Below, in pieces: positions 35,584 through 56,575 of a stretch of DNA of 64,000 nt. The stretch is from Anthopleura xanthogrammica (Eukaryota > Cnidaria > Anthozoa > Actiniaria > Actiniidae): positions 27,375,617 to 27,439,616 of the forward strand of contig OZ025207.1 in NCBI GenBank assembly GCA_964019055.1. Direction: 5' to 3'. The number at the start of each line of letters is the position of its first letter. The stretch's first letter is position 1. The notes beneath the pieces were generated by a model. That model was given only the letters and a program-made list of their open reading frames with translations, was not told where the DNA came from and did not search any database. The position numbers were made by a program, and so were the translations under genes.

Positions 35584-38500
35584 ATGTGTTCTAATCAGGA
35601 TTCATCGTATCTTCTGGTGGTAGTGGTGGTCACGCTTGTCCTGTTAGCCAACCAGTGCTGTGGAGGTTGGTATATGGCATGAATTTTACGACTTTTCTCG
35701 GGGGTGGAAGCGGAATCAGTGAGAATCATGAATCACGTTTTCGTAATGAAAAGAAATCACGATTCTTTGTGTTGGAAATTTAAGAATCATGAGTTATGTT
35801 TTTGATAATCCGGAAACATGTATCGCGCAAAATTTTATAAGGAATCATGAATAAGTTTCGAAAAAATTATGTATAGGAATCATAAATCACCAAACTTAAT
35901 TAAATTCCGCTTCTACACCCGAAACGCCGAAACTATGCTTACGTCCACTTTGAATGATTTCAAATATTTTGTAACTTTTTAAAGTAGATTTTTAAAACAC
36001 AGATATTAACTAGATGATGAGATAATATTAATTTCTTAAGAAATAAGATAATACAGTGCGAATCGAATCGTGGGCACCCAGAAATATTTCAGAAATCAGA
36101 ACAATCAGAAACGACTCTCAAAATACTAGATGTTTATGACTACAAATCTGTCGAACTTCTTGCAGTTAAGCCGCTGCTACATGAGCAATTTTTCGAGCCA
36201 CTTTTGCTTGCACAGGCGACACGATTTCTTAAAAAACATCACCGCGCGTTGAAAGCGACGCGAAAGCGGTAAATCGCAAAGAAAAGTTGCGAGAAATCAA
36301 ACTGAGTATCAATCAAACAAAATTGAGTATGATAGCAAACAGGAAAATTAAGAAATAAATATAGAATAAAAGAATATAAGAGCATATAAAAGAAATAAAA
36401 AGAAATAAAATAAAATAAAATAAAATAAAATAAAATAAAATAAAATAAAATAAAATAAAATAAAATAAAATAAAATAAAATAAAATAAAATAAAATAAAA
36501 TAAAATAAAATAAAATAAAATAAAATAAAATAAAATAAAATAAAATAAAATAAAATAAAATAAAATAAAATAAAATAAAATAAAATAAAATAAAATAAAA
36601 TAAAATAAAATAAAATAAAATAAAATAAAATAAAATAAAATAAAATAAAATAAAATAAGTAACATAATATAAAATAGAATAGATAAAATTCTAGTTCATA
36701 TTTTCTTTGCAAAAAAAAGCATATATTTTCTGACTGTTTTGTCATATAGTTTCCTAATCACCTACCATGTTTTGTTATAATGATTATAATTAAGCTTCCC
36801 CTCTGAGACATATATAGTGGTGTTAAACCAGGCATAGTTCCTTGCAATTCGTTTCGTAGTCTTGTAGTGCGGCGTTGCGTGATCAGTCGTTAAGAATCAC
36901 GCTCTACTTTTTGCAACGCCTGGGGCAACGGGGGGCAACACATTTGAGACTTTGCCTAGTGTAACAACCCTCCTGCAACTTGTCTGGCAACTATGTTCCT
37001 TTCCGTAGTCTTCCCACAATCCCTTATGATCCGAGTGTGAGGTGGAGGTCAGGGTAAAAATTGCATATTTTCAATACATTTTTATGCACATTTTACCCTG
37101 ACCTCGACCTCATGTTTGAATCGTAAGGGATTGTGGGAAGACTACGGAAAGGAGCATTTGTTATGACAGCCAATGATATTTCAGGTGCGTAAGTTATTTA
37201 CCGCATACATTGACCACTGTCGGTGTAACATGCCCCTTCAATATAACATGATCGTACATGTTTACGAACATTGAATAATTTGCCAACCCTTCAAAAAAAT
37301 CTTTGTTTCTGTCAATAGACAAAGGGGCTTCTTCAAACTCCACCTCAGAACCAGAAGTGGAAGAAAAGCTATCAGATGTAGAGACAGCAGCCATCTGCAT
37401 CGGGATTGCACTAACACTACTCTTTGTTATAACGCTTACTATTCTCATCTGTCGGGGTAATAGAAAACTGAAAGAGGCCGCCAGTAGAGAAATAGAATTA
37501 CATCGACAACGTAGAGAACACGTGAGTTGATGAACACCTTCCGTTTAACGAGCTCTGACTCACAGATCGAACCATGCCATGAAACTAAACCTCCGGGCTG
37601 ATCAAAGTCAGGGCACAATTAACTCACAGATCGAAGCCTCAAACAGCCTCAGGGCATGGCTAACTCACAGATCGAAGCCCCGTAGTAGAACTATTTGATG
37701 ATTATCTACTGCATGCCCTTTCAGAGATTTTCTGCGAAGCTGTTGTTTATCGAGACGAAAATGCAAAGAACTAGAAAATTAGGGACGAAATACTGCTATT
37801 TTAAAGAATGCTGGTGAAGGTTTTGTTGCATGTTGCATACCAAGCTCGAAATGCAGTATGGGTGTGTGAATACAATCAGCGAAAGGTCACAACTTTCCCA
37901 AACTTTGTTTGTACGTTTTTACGGTATATTATGTGCTGACATTATTTACATATGATCCACAACACATTTCGAGCTTGGTATGAAACATGCATCAAAACCC
38001 TCACGAAATAGACACCACATGGAAATATCTCCCCTAAAACAGCCCCACAATGCACTGCAATGGAAACTCGACCCAGTTTTTCCTCAACGTCGGATCGAAC
38101 GGCTAAATAGGCTAATGATTCGTTAATTCGAGACCCATTCAGGTGATTCAGTAGAGTTTATATTGAAGTAAGGATTAAATTTTAGAATAAAAATGAGAGA
38201 CAAATTATGACAAATTGGTTTACTAATTTCAAGATATTTAAAACATTTCAAATTCGATGATTTTAGCTTACTTTTAGTTAAATCCTAAAATATAGAAAGC
38301 GTAAAAATAACCTGGTGAACAAGTTGTTCTATATTGAAAATAAACTTGATTGCTATAGAGTTTTGCAAAAATTAAACAAGAAATTAAATAAAGTAAGTCA
38401 GTTTAAGATTTTGTATTACTATTGCGTTTTTATGGGTAATTTACTTCTTCGTGTTTCATAGGAGAACTTGGCAACGGACATCGAAGAAATTGACGATAGA

Positions 38501-38784
38501 GATACCACTGAGAACAATACACATCTGTAGGACATGGAGTCTTGGTTACATCAACGACAACAACAACAATAACAACAATAACAATATTGATAGTAATAGA
38601 AATAATGATTCATGGACTCTCGCTTACGATAAGCTCGGAAAATAAATCTCCAGGTGGGAATCGAACCCACGACCTTCCGCATTCCGGATGAGGATGAGGA
38701 GGAGGGTGAGGGTGAGGGTGAGGATGAGGGTGAGGATGAGGATGAGGATGAGGGTGAGGGTGAGGGTGAGGGTGAGGATGAGGA

Positions 38785-38816
<32 letters not shown>

Positions 38817-38877
38817 AGGTTGAGGATGAGGGTGAGGATGAGGGTGAGGATGAGGGTGAGGATGAGGAGGGTGAGGA

Positions 38878-38975
<98 letters not shown>

Positions 38976-41139
38976 AGGATGAGGATGAGGATGAGGATGA
39001 GGATGAGGATGAGGATGAGGATATGCTACGCCATTTAGATGTATATACTGCCATAACGATAATGATTTATTCCGTCGCAACTTGTATAATCTAATTCTCA
39101 AATAAGAATAAATTACATTAGTATAAATACAAAGGTGATTATACAAAATCGCGCGCTCTGATTGGTTTTCTATCTCGGATTATCAGCCGATAATCACCTT
39201 TTCGGACAAAATGGCTGTCAGCGTGACCGTCGCGCTTTTAAAAAATAAAATATTTTCACTTTCAATGTTGTTTCCTTCTTTCTTTTTTGAAATAATCACC
39301 TTTTTATTTATACTAAAACAATTATTCACCTCAAGCTCAGTGGTTATCGATGAATATTTACCTCGCAGCTCGAAGACTCGCCGCTCGGTAAATATTCATC
39401 GATAATCACTTCGCCTTCGGCGAATAACTGCTAAATATTTGAGTAATGGTACAGGTTGTTATAATATACTTACCGAGACGTACTTACCAAATCATTGTCT
39501 GAGCCTAACTAATATTATAAAGCTTGCTTTTGTAACCTTGCTTTGATTACTACAACCTATTTCACACCTATTTCAAGGTTGGATCCAGGAAATTTGTTGA
39601 GAGGGAGTCCAAATGTATTCTTCATACAAAATTTACTTCAAACCTGGGGCAAAACTAAATTTTAGGATAAAACAAACAACGGAACCTTAGGTATGACAGG
39701 GGGTCTGGACCCCCCTGACCCTCCCTCTGGATCCGCCCTTGTATTTTGAGGAAGAATGTCGGAGGCCAACGTTGATAGGAGAGATAGGAGATAGGTCATT
39801 CCAAGGTACAAGAATAACTGGAATGACTTGTTTCTTATTCTCGTCAAGAACTCGGATCGAGATTACTGTTAATTTGCTGAGTGTAAGACCAAATAAATAA
39901 ACAGTTAACTTTACATTAGATGGTTGCACTATTTTCAGTAAGAACTCTAACAGAGTGCGCTTATTCGACTTAATGTTACAGCTCTGGTTCTTCCTACACA
40001 GGGACGACAGAGCACATTTCAAAGTGGGGGGGGGGATAGTATGCAAATTAGAGGGGGAAAGTGAGGGGGGGCTAATATTAGATATAGCCCCACCACTATC
40101 TAGGGTGCTCCGTGGTCCATGTAAGTAGAACATTACAGATGATTTCCAGTACTTCTCTCTACCCTAGAGAATAAGCCAATCGCAGTTCAATACTTCCTCG
40201 TTTTAGTTTTTCGTCCCGATAAACAACAGCTTTACACAAGTTTACATGTGAGATTACACGTTTGACAAATATCTCGCTTGTACTTATTTTATTATCTGCC
40301 AAATGAAAAAATTGCGCAACAACAATAATACTAATATAAAATAATAATAATAAGTTTATAGTCATAGTAATAATATAATAATAAATATTAATAGTAATTA
40401 TTATTATCATATAAAAATAACAATATGTCAATTTATGGTTGAGGATACAATTTATGTTTGAATAATAATAATATTGAGTATCCGTAAACTCTAATTGATG
40501 TGTATTGATACGTGTATATATTTTCACTTGTACATATCTTGATTCAAGGCATTCGATAATGAAGAAATATCAAGCGATGTTGGACAGGACTCGTCCACCG
40601 TAGCGGTACGTTTATTCTAAAAATGCTGTATGTAAATCAGTCCAAGATGTCTTCGTGCTAATGTAGAAATATGCAGAGTGGAGTGCAATCTAGAGTGTTT
40701 GTATTTATCGTCCTTGTTTTTACAAGGGTAGCACTTCAGTAATAGCCCAGTGGCTTCCTGTGGCTAACAAAACTGTGACATTCGTTGAAGCTGGGCATTC
40801 TTTACTTTACCGAGTAAATGAATCTGTAATCAAGGAAAACCGCGGTATTGTACGAATATTTAAAAATGGTCTACTTAGAAAACGTGCTGAAATGCAAGCA
40901 TGCGCAAACGTCTTTTCTGTGGTGTCACAGGCTAACGAGCTTTATACCAAAATAGACATTTTTGCATTGTATTGACCCACCAGGCTCTTTTACATGACTT
41001 TGAAAACAAAATAATTTAATTGTACTCTCAAAAGTGTAATAAAAGATGGTTGCTTTGTTTCTGTTTTAAGGAAAAAGAACCAGTAACGAACGAACCTTCT
41101 CCCACTGAACAAGATACAAGACCTAAAACTTGGGTATGA
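35584..41139 (+). CDS. Small type I membrane protein, alternative tails (tentative gene)
   Basis: Exon 35584-35665 opens with an ATG and a strong leader (SYLLVVVVVTLVLLANQC) and ends in phase 1; exon 37319-37521 begins in phase 1 and encodes a short N-glycosylatable ectodomain (SNSTSE), one membrane helix (ICIGIALTLLFVITLTILIC) and a basic juxtamembrane stretch. Two endings follow in phase 0: exon 38462-38530 (22 residues then TAG) giving 117 residues, or exons 40549-40605 and 41071-41139 (TGA) giving 136 residues, with AATAAA at 41173. Both tails are acidic and polar. The first donor (GAG-GTTGGT) is weak. Alternatively the 37319 exon joins exon 20 of the astacin gene, also phase 1. No family recognised. 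Convergent with DUS2, whose stop lies 323 bp away. Confidence 0.5.
36405..36657 (+). repeat. (TAAAA)n microsatellite
   Basis: About 250 bp of almost perfect TAAAA pentamers, roughly 50 units. It lies in the first intron of the tentative membrane-protein gene and explains the Phe-Ile-Leu-Phe-Tyr frames on the minus strand. Confidence 0.98.
36994..37157. mobile_element. MITE upstream of the transmembrane exon
   Basis: TTCCTTTCCGTAGTCTTCCC and its mirror GGGAAGACTACGGAAAGGAG enclose CCTCGACCTCA-type inner arms. It ends 160 bp before the acceptor at 37318. Confidence 0.85.
37319..37521 (+). CDS. Transmembrane exon
   Basis: Acceptor ttctgtcaatag, donor CAC-gtgagt, 203 nt, phase 1 in and phase 0 out. 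It has no ATG of its own before the membrane helix, so it must be spliced to an upstream exon. Candidates are the leader exon at 35584 or astacin exon 20 at 28431. The coding quality (clear membrane helix flanked by acidic outside and basic inside) makes the exon itself convincing even though the parent gene is not settled. Confidence 0.75.
38462..38530 (+). CDS. Alternative short cytoplasmic-tail exon
   Basis: Acceptor gtttcatag opens phase 0 directly after the transmembrane exon. It encodes an acidic 22-residue tail (ENLATDIEEIDDRDTTENNT, then HL) and stops at TAG. An AATAAA follows at about 38642, beside a tRNA-like repeat. It is mutually exclusive with the 40549 and 41071 exons. Confidence 0.5.
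   Translation, partial: ENLATDIEEIDDRDTTENNTHL
38641..39021. repeat. tRNA-like T-arm fused to a GAGGGT/GAGGAT hexamer array
   Basis: On the minus strand GTGGGTTCGATTCCCACC (38651-38668) is a perfect T-arm with B-box, preceded by about 330 bp of (CTCACC)/(CTCATC) repeats where the rest of a tRNA or SINE head would be. It accounts for the Glu-Gly, Arg-Val, His-Pro and Ser-Pro repeat frames. Confidence 0.9.
39120..39430. repeat. Dispersed cnidarian-type repeat with a 70-bp palindrome
   Basis: Contains GCGCGCTCTGATTGGTTTTC and a strong palindrome at 39339-39409 built from GTGGTTATCGATGAATATTT and its mirror around GCAGCTCGAAGACTCGCCGC. Confidence 0.6.
39583..39742. mobile_element. GGATCCAGG-type element
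   Basis: GTTGGATCCAGGAAATTTG at the left and CCTCTGGATCCGCCCTTG at the right, about 160 bp apart, with CCCCCTGACCCTCCC near the right end. Confidence 0.6.
40549..41139 (+). CDS. Alternative two-exon cytoplasmic tail
   Basis: Exon 40549-40605 (AFDNEEISSDVGQDSSTVA) has acceptor gattcaag and donor gtacgt; exon 41071-41139 has acceptor ctgttttaag and encodes EKEPVTNEPSPTEQDTRPKT, then WV and a stop. Both are phase 0 and fit directly after the transmembrane exon. AATAAA at 41173-41178 lies 34 bp after the stop. Serine-rich acidic composition suggests a phosphorylatable tail. Confidence 0.5.
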
Positions 41140-41461
41140 GATAAAAACAATAACTTAAATACTTTATAAAGCAATAAAAGATCATTATTGTAGTTTTTCC
41201 TGGCTGGTCTTAAAGCTGGAGAAGCATGAGGAGCCCAAACATGCGTTTTCATAATCCTTCGTAGGAAAAACTGAAATGCTCGAAGCATTAGGACACGACT
41301 TTGCGACCAATCTGAAAGTGCCGCTTTGATTCAGTTCTTGGTTTGAAAGAGCATATCTTAAAATGGCGGGAAACATACGCCACTGTCACATCAATGGCTT
41401 CCCAAAACAAGCAATCTTATTGGATGGGGTGCGAATTTTGGTGCCTTGCCATTGGTTAAAG

Positions 41462-51366
<9,905 letters not shown>

Positions 51367-52600
51367 CTAACATAGAAAACAAAATCGAAAGAGTTGAACT
51401 AGACAGTTAGATTTACCTTGTGTAACCTTGTTGAATCGGCTCAGTAAAATAATAAGAAAAGCTTACGTGAATTAAAATATCACTACAATTACGTAAGCCA
51501 AACTTTGTTCTTCTTTGCTTGTGTTCCTCTCATCAAAAATTTGGTAAAATATACTATAAAAGTTACTAGTATATCTGTGTAGCCTATGGAGATGTGAAGT
51601 GGGCAAAATATCTATCGTAACTCTAGGAATTATATATCTTTTTGGCTTTCAGTGTGTTTTGCACTCGTTGTGATCCGCCATGTTGGATGCAGAGAAGGCA
51701 CTGGGAACCAGTCGAAACGGAAGTCGAATCACATCCCCTGCACCCCTCCCCTAGGGCTACATCGGACCCTGGCACTAGGTTGGCACAGCAAGACTTGTTC
51801 CAAGTCGACCTCTCTGAGTCTCACAGAGTCACGAGAAAAGCAAGCACACAAAAAAAAGAAAAGAAAAGAAAGAAAGAAAGACATCGTCCAGCGCTTGTGA
51901 TCCTGGTTGGGCTGTCTGTGCTTTATTGGCAGCGCGCGCAAAAGTCCAGGTATACCAAGGTACACCAGGGGATGAGCGAGATCTTCCTTCAGCAAGACTT
52001 TATTGGACTCTGCTTACAAATCTTCTTGTACTACTGCACCTACAAGATTTCTTTAAGTTTTCCTATTTTTATATATACCATTTGGTATGACAGATTTTAC
52101 TTCTTCAAGTCAGTCCTTTTCCATTATCATGATACTGAGTTTTTAATTTTATTCGGCTTATTTTCGGAACTAACAGCTGATAAAATACAAATTCGTCAAC
52201 TAGGTTGTTATTCCAAAATTTAATTTGACCACTATGGACCAGCTTTTATTGAGTCTGTTCACCGTGTGGTATATCAGCAGACAATAACCAATATTTATAT
52301 CTAATAATGACGCATTGCTACGTCACTACAATTTTCTACTTCTACGCTAGTTTTTAAAAACCGTCGACTACAATAAGTGAAAGACTAACTGGTTATTGGA
52401 TGTTTACCAGGGCCGTAGCAAGGCCAAAAATATTGGGAGGGGAACTAGGTCAAAAGCATTGTGGGAGTTATATTCTAAAACGCCCTATGTATTAGTAACA
52501 GACCTAAATTACTGAGGGTGCCCGACCCCCAGGCCCCTCCCCCTGCTACAGCTGTTTACGTATTACAGCAGATAGAACTAGTTTTACGCTAAAATAACTT
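51367..52600. other. Intergenic region between DUS2 and the PAN/EGF gene
   Basis: Upstream of DUS2. A YY1-like motif (CCGCCATGTTGG, 51677-51688) lies about 330 bp before the DUS2 start. A 193-codon open frame at 51642-52223 starts from TTG, resembles nothing known and includes an AAAG repeat; it is not called as a gene. CCAGGGCCGTAGCAAGG (52409-52425) marks the left end of another dispersed repeat. Confidence 0.5.
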
Positions 52601-52627
52601 AGACAAAACAAACTACATCAAGAGCCT

Positions 52628-52767
52628 CATTCTCGTTCCCAGACCCTACTCATTAGCAACCTACGATCTTTCGTTAGAAAGTTGAGAAGGCTAGCTAGCG
52701 CGCTCTGGGTACGTGAATGCCAGAGCCTACGATTTGGCTAATGAGTAGGGTCTGGGAACGAGAATGA
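52628..52767. mobile_element. MITE with CATTCTCGTTCCCAGACC ends
   Basis: CATTCTCGTTCCCAGACCCT and its mirror AGGGTCTGGGAACGAGAATG, about 140 bp apart; both arms include ACTCATTAGC. Confidence 0.88.
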
Positions 52768-52959
52768 AACTGTTTCAGCATAATTATATCTAAAGATTAT
52801 TTGACTGGGATAAGGTAAGAATAAATTAGAGTGATTGGAATGCAATACTATACATAGAAAGGGTTCGTAAACCTTTAGAGTTGCGCAAATCTTAACCAGT
52901 GCAAGGATCGGATCTTTATACTGATGAAACACTCACTCTGGTCATCTAACTGTCTGTAA

Positions 52960-53248
52960 CTCCCCGGGGGGGGGGGGTACTCCCTACTAATGGACTATAC
53001 GGGGATGCTCCGCCCGAAAGGGGTACTTTTTTCAGGCCGCACGTATAGAAAAGGGGTGGAAATTTGTGAGTTTTGGTATAAAAAGGGGTAGATTTTCGTC
53101 AAAGGTATATGAAAGAGGTACCTTTTCAGGCAAAAAGGTATAAAAAGGGGTACCTTTTTGCTGAAATTTGGTATAGGAAAGGGTGAGGGGTCAAGAGTCC
53201 GGGCGGAGCATCCCCGTATGAAACGACCCGAAGTACCTCCCGGGCTGT
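52960..53248. mobile_element. GTACTCCC/GTACCTCCC element
   Basis: CCCCGGGGGGGGGGGGTACT at the left and AGTACCTCCCGGG at the right; GGGGATGCTCCGCCCG is mirrored by CGGGCGGAGCATCCCC. The inside is a run of AAAAGGGGTA-type words. This style of element is common in coral and anemone genomes. It ends about 110 bp past the PAN/EGF stop. Confidence 0.85.
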
Positions 53249-53353
53249 AACTCTCCAACTAACATGAGGGTGCATGAGGTATATCCGCTGTGCAAATCTC
53301 ATGGCAATGCAAAATGTTTTCTAATGACTTTTCTCGTCGTATTTTTTAAGAAG

Positions 53354-55956
53354 TCAGTAATCACGAACGTACACATCAGCACAAGTCCTACCATAGTTGT
53401 CAGCCTCTTTGAGGTCGTACAAATCTTCCCCAAACCAGAACCTGATTTGATCACCTTTTGCTGATGACACAAACGGTTCCGGATAAATCAATTCGGGACT
53501 TGTGGTTTTTATGCCATTTACTAAGAAGTATCCTTTGGCAGAGTTCAATTTAGGATAACCAGAAGAAGGGAGCATCAGTTTGTTATTCATATCGGTAATA
53601 AAAATATGGAGGTAATCCGGTGTCCTTGTATATCCCCAGTTTGATGCTTGATCAAAGTTATCATTCGGGGTCACTTTACCAGAAACGTGGACAAGTTTCA
53701 GTTGCTTATTTTTGCAATCAAAAGGAATCTCCAATCGGCCAAAGGCTTTGTCTTTTACACCAACACACACGGGATCTTGATTCACTTTTATCCATTCGCG
53801 GTTTTTGTACTCGAGAGGGATGGCTGGTTGGGGGCTGCATGGCTTGGAAGGATGGTCGAGTTGTAGATCGGCATTTTGAACTTCCTCGCAGTGTTTCCCA
53901 GTATATCCACTGAAACAGACGCACTCTTCTTGAGTTTTAGCTGCTGATCCTGTCAACTCACTCTTAGCATTCCCCACACATTGGCTGCTGACACAAGGCT
54001 TCTATAACGAAACAAAAAAAAAAACAGGTGTAAACTAGGACTTGGAACAGAAATGGATGGATGTATTTGCCGACAATTAATGCATGTTATAGAGCGGTTT
54101 TCATATGAGTGGGAAAGTACTGACATACAGCACGTACACGGTACAGCATGCCGTAACATTGAAATGGCTTCCATAAGAATGGTTTTCGTATGAGTGGGAA
54201 ACATAAGTACTGACTCTTACAGCACGTAAACGGTACAGCATGCCGTAACATTGAAATGGCTTCCATAAGAATGGGTTTCGTATGAGTGGGAAACATATGT
54301 ACTGACTTACAGCACGTACACGGTACAGCATGCCGTAACATTGAAATGGCTTCCCATTGTCTCCCAGTAGTTCATCCAATCACAACGCGTAGTTACAGCT
54401 ACGTAAGATAAGGTACACCTATGGTAAGATAAGGTACGAGTTTGCCGTATCGTTTTCCACTCATACAAAAACCGCTCTATCCAGTACACCAGCAAGCCAT
54501 AACAGATAACAACATACTCAGATTAATAACATGAAACTGATCAGTTTTAACTCACCTTTATTCCCCTGTACGAGTATCCTGGTCTATCCTGGTAATCCTG
54601 TGGGTATTGGTGGCGATCAGCGTCGTTCAGTTGACAGACCATCATTCCAGGTGTTGTTGAAGGACCAAGGTTATACGACACACATTTTCTGATCAGATGG
54701 CACTTAATACGACACGATGCGTCTGTGTTCGTAAGAATCTCCTTGATCACGTGATTGACCATCGCTTTCCCTTTGACTTCTTGGTCATCGAAAACTGGAT
54801 CTTGGCTTTGTACAGCTACAATAATTATTTAAGGGATAATTGATTAAAACTTATGTGTTGACACATAAATAACCTTAGTGATATATAGTGAAAAGATAGT
54901 TTTATCTGGTGATGATTTTTGTGTATTTGTTCTTGCAATACTTTTATCAAAGTAATACCAACTAATTCATTTCAGACCCTTGATCATAGTAATAATATCA
55001 GGTTATCGTGAAAGCCTGTAAAACTGGTATTCTAAGTAAGTGTCCTTAAGAAAAAAGACAAAAAACCTTATTTTATAGAATCGAACCCGATGTATGGATG
55101 GCTCAGTACCTGCCATAGTTAGTGTTACAATTCACTTTTTGTAGTTTACGTATTACAATGACACGTTAAGAGCACTGACAATTTAAGCTAAAATTTATGA
55201 TTGCCAAGAAGAAGCTTAATTTAAAATATTGTTCTGTAATTCAGTCACTCTTTCTGAGAACCTTTATGAGCAATTTTACCAGTTCATCTTGAAAATGTTA
55301 TAAAAATTCTAAAAAATTAAGATAATTCATAGTCATTATGAAAAAAAGCAATAATTTCAACAGAACTAAAGCCGGTGTTTGAGTGGCTCAGTGTCGTCCT
55401 TATTGATATAGACTCTCAACCTTTCCTGTAATAGTCCTACATAAAAAACCTTTTTTTAAATCTCTTAATAGCTACAATGACACGCAAAGAGTGTCGAGCT
55501 TTATGATGTTGTGCAATTGGTCACTCGTTCCGAGACCCTCAACAAATACTGTTTTCCATCTGGCTAAAGCTAAAGGACTTGTATTGATATGTTAAGAATA
55601 AGAAAAACAGATCTTATTCAGAAAAATACAGTTCATTGAAAATCAAATATAGTTGAGGAAGTTAAGAGCACTCGGTACTAGCTTAAAGGTATGGCACATG
55701 CGAGTAAACGATGCTTCGCCGTGCGTGCCAACACCATAGACACACTTTAAAATTCTTAAGTTGGAATATTTTTTTAAAATCAAAAGTTAAAAACACATTT
55801 GGCCGGGCTTCTAGTACAAATTTTAATCAAATTTATTGAGCTAGGAGTAGTTTGAAGTTTGCGTTAAAATTACTAATCAAAAGTTTTAAAATATTTCTTG
55901 TTTGTCCATGTGCTATTTAGAAAATATCTTTGATTAGTTAAACATTGAAGAATTAA

Positions 55957-55990
<34 letters not shown>

Positions 55991-56451
55991 AGAAGAAGAA
56001 GAAGAAGAAGAAGAAGAAGAAGAAGAAGAAGAAGAAGAAGAAGAAGGAGAAGGAGAAGAAGAAGAAGAAGGAGAAGGAGAAGAAGTAGAAGAAGAAAGAA
56101 GAAGAAGAAGAAGGAGAAGGAGAAGAAAGAAGAAGAAGAAGAAGGAGAAGAAGGAGAAGAAGGAGAAGAAGGAAAAGACGAAGAAGACGAAGAAAGAATT
56201 ACATATGTTTTGCAATTCCTAACTAATTTACCACTAGTGCATGCTATGCTCTACTAACAGCAGTGAATGCAGTTTCTAATATTAATAACTACGTTTTACT
56301 TGATACATCAGCTTTCTTATAAAACATGCAGTTTAACAGACTTCAGCAACTGAAAAAGAAATATGAACTCTTACTCACCCGGTACATCGATGAGGCACAA
56401 GGATAAAGACATTACCATCAACATGGATGCAAACTGAACATTGAGCTTCAT
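53354..56451 (-). CDS. Secreted PAN/apple-like and EGF-like protein with novel C-terminal domain
   Basis: Three exons: 56451-56379, 54815-54556 and 54001-53354, 326 residues, TGA stop, GT-AG throughout. Residues 1-24 are a signal peptide (ASMLMVMSLSLCLI). Residues 25-111 are a PAN/apple-like region with Cys59, Cys63, Cys69 and Cys85 in the pattern C...C.....C.SYN.GP...C.LN. Residues 114-149 are EGF-like, ending CVCFSGYTGKHCE, but the third EGF cysteine is missing. Residues about 152-326 form a region not recognised, rich in strands and ending RFWFGEDLYDLKEADNYG then RTCADVYVRDY; four further cysteines are present. PAN-EGF combinations are widespread in coral and anemone secretomes, some in skeletal organic matrix; that role is inference. 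A TATA box and CCAAT box precede the gene. Intron 1 holds a long GAA array and intron 2 a tandemly expanded MITE. Confidence 0.85.
54089..54480. mobile_element. MITE family E with threefold internal amplification
   Basis: In intron 2 of the PAN/EGF gene. Ends ATAGAGCGGTTTTCATATGAG and its mirror CATACAAAAACCGCTCTAT. The inner unit (TATGAGTGGGAAA...CAGCACGTACACGGTACAGC...GAAATGGCTTCC) is present three times with 85-92 bp periods starting near 54094, 54179 and 54271. The single-unit relative is at 19880-20045. Confidence 0.85.
55090..55600. repeat. Degenerate large duplication in PAN/EGF intron 1
   Basis: Two segments of about 230-290 bp share the order GGCTCAGT, CAATGACACG, CACTCTTTCTGAGA/CACTCGTTCCGAGA. 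Divergent, therefore old. Confidence 0.4.
55955..56200 (+). repeat. (GAA)n microsatellite in PAN/EGF intron 1
   Basis: About 245 bp of GAA with GGA interruptions and a few shifts. The gene is on the minus strand, so the transcript carries UUC. Long GAA/TTC tracts can form triplex DNA. Confidence 0.97.
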
Positions 56452-56575
56452 TTTGGAGCTAGAACATCAAATACTGGTATGGCTAGGATAGAAAACTAGA
56501 CGTGTTTAGATACCTGACTGAACTCAAAGACTGCTGGCTGTGTCGTATAGACGAACATTGTAATTGGGTCATTGA

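Noticed and set aside
36239..36745. 168-residue Phe-Ile-Leu-Phe-Tyr frame
   Set aside because: Translation of the TAAAA pentamer array.
38551..39146. Long Glu-Gly, Arg-Val, His-Pro and Ser-Pro frames
   Set aside because: All frames of a GAGGGT/GAGGAT hexamer array stay open by chance; no coding evidence.
39687..40133. 148-residue minus-strand frame
   Set aside because: Begins within a GGATCCAGG-type element, no recognisable domain or splice sites.
51642..52223. 193-codon open frame upstream of DUS2
   Set aside because: Starts from TTG, contains an AAAG repeat, and resembles no known family; probably chance or repeat-derived.
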